Assembly (NCBI GenBank): GCA_018292915.2
Contig: JACVVK020000392.1
Coordinates: 77,001 to 141,000 of the forward strand
Direction of reading: 5' to 3'
Length of the DNA: 64,000 nucleotides
Origin: Batillaria attramentaria
Taxonomy: Eukaryota; Mollusca; Gastropoda; Batillariidae
The position numbers were made by a program, and so were the translations under genes. This document shows positions 59,538 to 64,000 of the stretch, one piece after another. Each line of letters opens with the position of its first letter. Position 1 is the stretch's first letter. The notes under the pieces were generated by a model that saw nothing but the letters and a program-made list of their open reading frames with translations, was not told the DNA's origin and did no database searches.

Positions 59538-60294
59538 AGCGCAAAGAGTGTTTCGTAGAAAACAGATAGGCGCTATATAAACTGTATTCATTATTATTAT
59601 TATTATTACCTGAAGTGTTAATCAATGACTTTGTTCCCACGATGTAGCATTTACAAAAGCAGATGTTTTGTTTACAATATAGAAGTAAATTTAAAAAAAT
59701 AAACTTCATTCCAACGTGGACACACTGGTTGGTTCTCACACTTGGCTTGTCATGATTTCTTTTTTGTTTTTTTGCCGTTTGGGAGTTAGAAGTGAAGTTT
59801 GTAGTATCATTACTTTAAAAAAAAAAAAAAAAAAGGTTGAATACCTAAAGCTAATGATCTGATCATCATACTGCTTTGCAGGAGTTTCGGTTCAGATGTT
59901 ATCGCAACCACGTTTATGATTGTTATTTAAAATGTGTAAGTCGATTACCGTAAATAATTCACTATTAATTGTATCTTGCAGCACCGTTCCATGTTGCATG
60001 TTTGCTGTTGTGTGTTCAGATATTATCAGTGGTCCAGAAGCGCAAACACACACAAACATAAACATACACCAGATGCTCTGTCATTTTATTAACACATGTA
60101 TGGTTTAAACCATTAAATAATCTGGTACTTACTGATACCTGCATACAGATCCTGGTTGTGTTATTTCACAGAGAGAGTGAATGTGTGTGTGTGTGTGAAG
60201 TCAAATTGCATGAACAAATATTCCATTCCCTGCAAAACAAAAATGAAGACAAGCGATTGTTTTCATTCAATCTGTGAACACAATAACTGTTTTT
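59053..60294. other. CENPE 3' UTR and flank
   Basis: Follows the CENPE stop TGA at 59050-59052. A possible LINE remnant lies at 59335-59610 with a (GT)n and (ATT)n tail. An AATAAA at 59698-59703 is a candidate polyadenylation signal. No further coding is seen. Confidence 0.5.
59698..59703 (+). promoter_or_regulatory. Candidate polyadenylation signal AATAAA for CENPE
   Basis: The canonical hexamer lies 646 bp after the CENPE stop. Candidate only. Confidence 0.3.
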
Positions 60295-61015
60295 GGCTCC
60301 CTTGTGTAACAATGGGAGTCTATGTATTAACCCTCCGTCGTCTGTCTGTCTGTCTGTCTGTGTGTGTGTGTGTCCAGAAAACTTTAACGTTGTCATTTTC
60401 TCAGAATCTACAAACAGTAGAGGCACCAAACTTGGCATGCTGATAGACTAGCACAAGACCTTTCAAAACATATCATTTTGAATGATAGTGAAAGGTCACT
60501 AAAGCTATGTTTGAAAATTTTACATTGGCATTTTCTCGTAATCTACAAATGCCAGAGGTTTTAAACTTTGCATGATGATAGACATTGATAAGAACTTTAC
60601 AGATATACATGTAGTCAGTGACCTTCTGTCAAGGTCAAGGCCGTACAAGATAGTTTTGTGAAACCTTAACATTGGCATTTTCTCAGAAACAATGAACAGC
60701 AGAGGTGCCAAACCTGGCATGCTGATAGACAGTGATAAGACCTATGCACACATACCATCTTAAATGACCTTGACTGAAGGTCAAGGTCATTGAAACAGTG
60801 TTTGGAAATTTTACATAAATTTGCATTTTATCAGTATCTAGAAGAATCAGAAGCATCAAACTGTGTGCGATGATTGACATTGGCAGCACCTTTACAGACA
60901 TACCTGTGTTCAGTGACTTTTAGTCAAGGTCAAGGTCATGCAAGCGTTTATTTTTGGCTCCCTTGTGTAACAATGGGAGTCTATGTATTAACCCTCCGTC
61001 GTCTGTCTGTCTGTC

Positions 61016-61052
<37 letters not shown>

Positions 61053-61907
61053 AGAAAACTTTAACGTTGTCATTTTCTCAGAATCTACAAACAGTAGAGG
61101 CACCAAACTTGGCATACTGATAGACTAGCACAAGACCTTTCAAAACATATCATTTTGAATGACCTTGACCCAAGGTCAAGGTCACTAAAGCTCTCTGTTT
61201 GAAAATTTTACATTGGCATTTTCTCGTAATGTACAAATGCCAGAGGTTTTAAACTTTGCATGATGATAGACATTGATAAGAACTTTACAGATATACATGT
61301 AGTCAGTGACCTTCTGTCAAGGTCAAGGCCGTACAAGATAGTTTTGTGAAACCTTAACAGTGTTCGGAAAATTTTACATTTGCATTTTATCAGTATCTAG
61401 AAGAATCAGAAGCATCAAACTATGTGCGATGATTGACATTGGCAGCACCTTTACAGACATACCTGTGTTCAGTGACTTTTAGTCAAGGTCAAGGTCATGC
61501 AAGCGTTTTTATGTGTGGAAACTTTAACCTTGGCATTTTCTTCAAAACAACAAACAGTAGAGGCACCAAATGAGGCGTGATGATAGACAGCAATGAGACC
61601 TACCTTTCTGAATGACCTTGACTGAAGGTCAAGGTCATTAAAACTGTCTGTTGTGAATTTTAACATTACTGTTTTCGGAGGAACTACAAATGCTAGAGGC
61701 ATCAAACTTGGCATGATAGACATTGATGAGATCTCTTTTGAATGACTTTGACCAAAGGTCAAGGCTGTACAAACTGTTTTGGGGAAAATTGTAATATTGC
61801 CAGGAACTCTGAGCGCCAGACACATCACTTAGCATGATACTGGATAGTGATAAGAGCTCTACAAACATACTTTTGTGAATGACCTTGACCTGTGTCACAA
61901 GGGAGCC
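60295..61907. mobile_element. Repeat element with GGCTCCCTTGTG inverted ends and AGGTCA-rich interior
   Basis: Begins GGCTCCCTTGTG and ends CACAAGGGAGCC, a 12-bp perfect inverted repeat. The left end recurs at 60956, so 60295-60955 and the following segment are a near-identical tandem duplication. Each carries (CTGT)n(GT)n, then degenerate subunits of roughly 110-160 bp with TTTACATTGGCATTTTCTC and TGACCTTGACTGAAGGTCAA. No coding capacity. Class unknown. Confidence 0.75.
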
Positions 61908-63004
61908 ATGGAGGCTTCTGCCTCTCTAGTTTCTGTTATTGTTTAATACAAAGTACATGTAACCTTGTGATATCTTTCAAATGAATGTCTAATGAAAAAA
62001 ATACCCCAAAACAAAAGGTGAAAGCTACTTTCAACTGACACTGACAAAACATGAAACTTGGGGAGCAAAAACTTCATTACAGCAAGTGATACAACCGAGT
62101 TCAGCCTGACTGTGATGAAATACACATGAAGATGAGAAACACAGACACTGGAAGGGAAGGCGCCAGGAAGGGAAGGAAATCTGTGCTGATTAGTCCTGGA
62201 CTATGAAAAAATTAATTACAACTGACAAGGATGAAAGATTCCGGAGGCGTGGGTCATCGGTCCAAGACACCCTCAAGGCGCGATCGGAGAGCTGACTGCA
62301 ATCTGCGAGGAGCAACATCCGCTGGTGTCTGCCCTTCCTGGAACACAAGGTGGACATTGCTGCATTTCATAGAGCCCACAGTCGTAAGGCAATTTATCAA
62401 ATCAACATCAACAGTAATTAAAAATAACTGCATTCAAACCATTACTCTATGAGCTAAGCTACCACCATGAGTTTTCCTGCTCCCCAAAGATCTTACATAC
62501 AGTAAATGTCATAAAGAAAAAGAGGAAATGGTGACAATGTCAAGGGCTCCTCAAAACTGTAGTCGTTTCGCGCCCGACTGACTACAACAAAGTTACCGTG
62601 TTTGCTATTGTCAGGATGTGGTGTACGGCCGTTGAGGCGGTGCAAAGCATCCCATGCAATCAATCAACCATCCACGCATACTCACGCACTCACACCATGC
62701 AGGAACCGAACACAAACGACGACATGCAATTACCAGTCAGGAGAAATGAAGGTTTAGTTCCAGGATGCTGAAGTTTACTCCAGTCAGTGAAACACACACA
62801 CACACACACACACATGCACTCGCTCATCCATTCGCCATTCTCTCGCACATTCTCATGTCATTCATTGTCATGGTCACCGTATCATGGTGACCATGAGCCA
62901 GTGACGACAACATAACTAACAAGGGAGGGAAAGGGGCCAGATTATCCTGCATGTCCAACATTTGTTTTTCTTTGTGAAACTGCGGAAAAAAAACCAAAAT
63001 AACA

Positions 63005-63036
<32 letters not shown>

Positions 63037-63286
63037 GAAGCAGAAATTGGCCTAGGGGCCTGATAAAACTCATGCCTGAATGACGTGATATTTTAAAACT
63101 GTCCTTGTTCCACTTTCTTGGGGTTTTTTGCCTCGATGGTGGAACAGCGGAAATTGGCCTAAAGGGTGGCGGAATGGCCTTGTTGCCGATTCTCGTTATA
63201 GCGCGTGAACATGCGTGAACGTGCGCGATTTTGGACCGAGACAAGGCTTGATAGACTCGGCATGTGGGCTACTCGAGTCACACACG
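61908..63286. other. Flank before the THAP exon
   Basis: Mostly unique. It holds a (CA)n tract at 62790-62813, a short hairpin CATGGTCACC / GGTGACCATG at 62867-62893, and an (AT)n/poly-A patch at 63005-63034. ORFs here are not recognisable. The 3' 100 bp may be the 5' UTR of the THAP gene. Confidence 0.5.
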
Positions 63287-63650
63287 ATGCCGCACTACCA
63301 CTGCGTTGCGATCGGCTGCCAAAATGGCTCGAGCAAATCAGATAAGCAGGAGAAATTCCCAGAGACGGTCTTACCTAATGGTGAGATCGTTCAGTTTGAG
63401 CCCTTTTCTTCAAAAGTTTCAAGAAATTTGTGGATAAAAAGCGATTCGAAGGCAGAACGCCGACTCGTCTCGGTGGCCTAGCGTGTGCAGCCGCCATTTC
63501 GTCGGGAACAAGCGGACAAATTCTGTCCCGGTACCTACATTGTTTGAACACAATCGTTATGGAACCAAAAATCAAGAAAGAAAGACTTTCATTTCAAGCA
63601 AAAGTTCAGTTCGCACTGATAAACAGCCAAAGTGCTTGAATAAAAATTAG
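63287..63650 (+). CDS. THAP-domain protein exon with one frame break
   Basis: THAP is a C2CH zinc-binding DNA-binding domain of transposase origin. The ATG at 63287 opens MPHYHCVAIGCQNGSSKSDK with the first two cysteines, then FPETVLPNGE and the conserved tryptophan in RNLWIK. After the A run in GGATAAAAAGCG (63431-63442) the frame must shift by one (one A fewer) to read AIRRQNADSSRWPSVCSRHF, which gives the last Cys and His, then VGNKRTNSVPVPTLFEHN. The shifted frame ends at TAG 63648-63650, about 120 residues. Only the domain is present, so this is either exon 1 of a longer gene, a short gene or a decayed copy. An AATAAA overlaps the last codons (63639-63644). Confidence 0.75.
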
Positions 63651-63696
63651 TGGCAAGCCACAAGTCACAGGTCGACTTGACCTTTACACCGCCTAC

Positions 63697-63874
63697 CTCT
63701 CGGTTGAAGCGACTGCCGATCTGCTTCAAGGGCTAGAGTGCTAAGCTGCGCTTTTGTGTAGCCACTTAAACGCACGCCCCTGTCTTTCAGATATTTTTTC
63801 AGTTCAGGAACTTTCATTGATTTAATTTTATCGCGAACATCTTCGCCGGTCGAAACGCTCACGTTGCTCGCCAT
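63697..63874 (-). CDS. SAP-domain protein, first exon (partial)
   Basis: SAP is a short helix-loop-helix DNA-binding motif. The ATG at 63874 opens MASNVSVSTGEDVRDKIKSM, followed by VPELKKYLKDRGVRLSGYTK and AQLSTLALEAD, a clear SAP pattern (LKxxLxxRGxxxSGxKxxL). A donor AGAG|GTAGGC ends the exon at 63697; further exons would lie to the left on the minus strand, and I do not recognise any. Invertebrate SAP proteins with this N-terminus are often joined to SWIM and YqaJ-type nuclease domains, but that is from memory and nothing here shows it. Confidence 0.65.
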
Positions 63875-64000
63875 CGCATGCGTAGCCCACCTCAGGTGGA
63901 CCGTTCGCGTCTCCGGCGCTGGAGAGCACCCGACTCTTCGTAACCGGCAACAGCGGTATTCAGGCAAACAGCTGAAAAAACTAATGTCTGGACCTTTGTT

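Noticed and set aside
62867..62893. Hairpin CATGGTCACC / GGTGACCATG as a regulatory element
   Set aside because: Arms of 10 bp with a 7-base loop arise often by chance, and nothing nearby explains it.

Overview
The window is nuclear DNA of an animal, most likely a mollusc and probably a gastropod. The evidence is intron-rich genes with GT-AG junctions, animal-type proteins (PRIMPOL, ATAD1, WIPI2, CENP-E), many tRNA-headed SINEs, AAGT-tailed LINEs and long (GT)n tracts. The lineage call is inference; no species can be named from the sequence alone. Exon borders were set by hand from splice sites, codon phase and recalled family sequences, not by alignment.

Layout. Minus strand 454-4733: the 5' half of PRIMPOL, running off the left edge. 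Plus strand 5646-12377: a complete ten-exon ATAD1/Msp1, head-to-head with PRIMPOL. 12378-18550: no gene recognised between two convergent genes. Minus strand 18551-32082: a complete eleven-exon WIPI2-type PROPPIN. Plus strand 33030-59052: a 25-exon CENP-E (kinesin-7) gene, head-to-head with WIPI2. 59053-62900: dispersed repeats, including a 1.6-kb element full of AGGTCA motifs. 63287-63650 (plus) and 63697-63874 (minus): a THAP-domain exon and a SAP-domain first exon facing each other at the right edge.

Quality matters here. ATAD1, WIPI2 and 22 of the 25 CENP-E exons keep perfect codon phase. Single-base frame breaks cluster in CENP-E exons 9, 15 and 16, in the large PRIMPOL exon and in the THAP exon. 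CENP-E also lacks the exon for the kinesin DSKLTR block. Either local consensus errors and a lost segment, or real decay of CENP-E, would explain this.

The introns are a museum of mobile DNA: three tRNA-derived SINE families, an RTE/Jockey-like LINE (one copy with a 12-bp target duplication but an internal deletion plus inversion), LINE 3' ends, two near-identical perfect palindromes flanked by TTAA, a group of CAG...CTG elements with mostly 6-bp target duplications (one carrying a hAT dimerisation-domain remnant), and a mariner-type MITE nested among them. The most unusual item is a 14-copy minisatellite grown from the 3' end of ATAD1 exon 7 together with its splice donor. The four main genes (DNA repriming, mitochondrial protein extraction, autophagy, chromosome congression) have no evident shared pathway.
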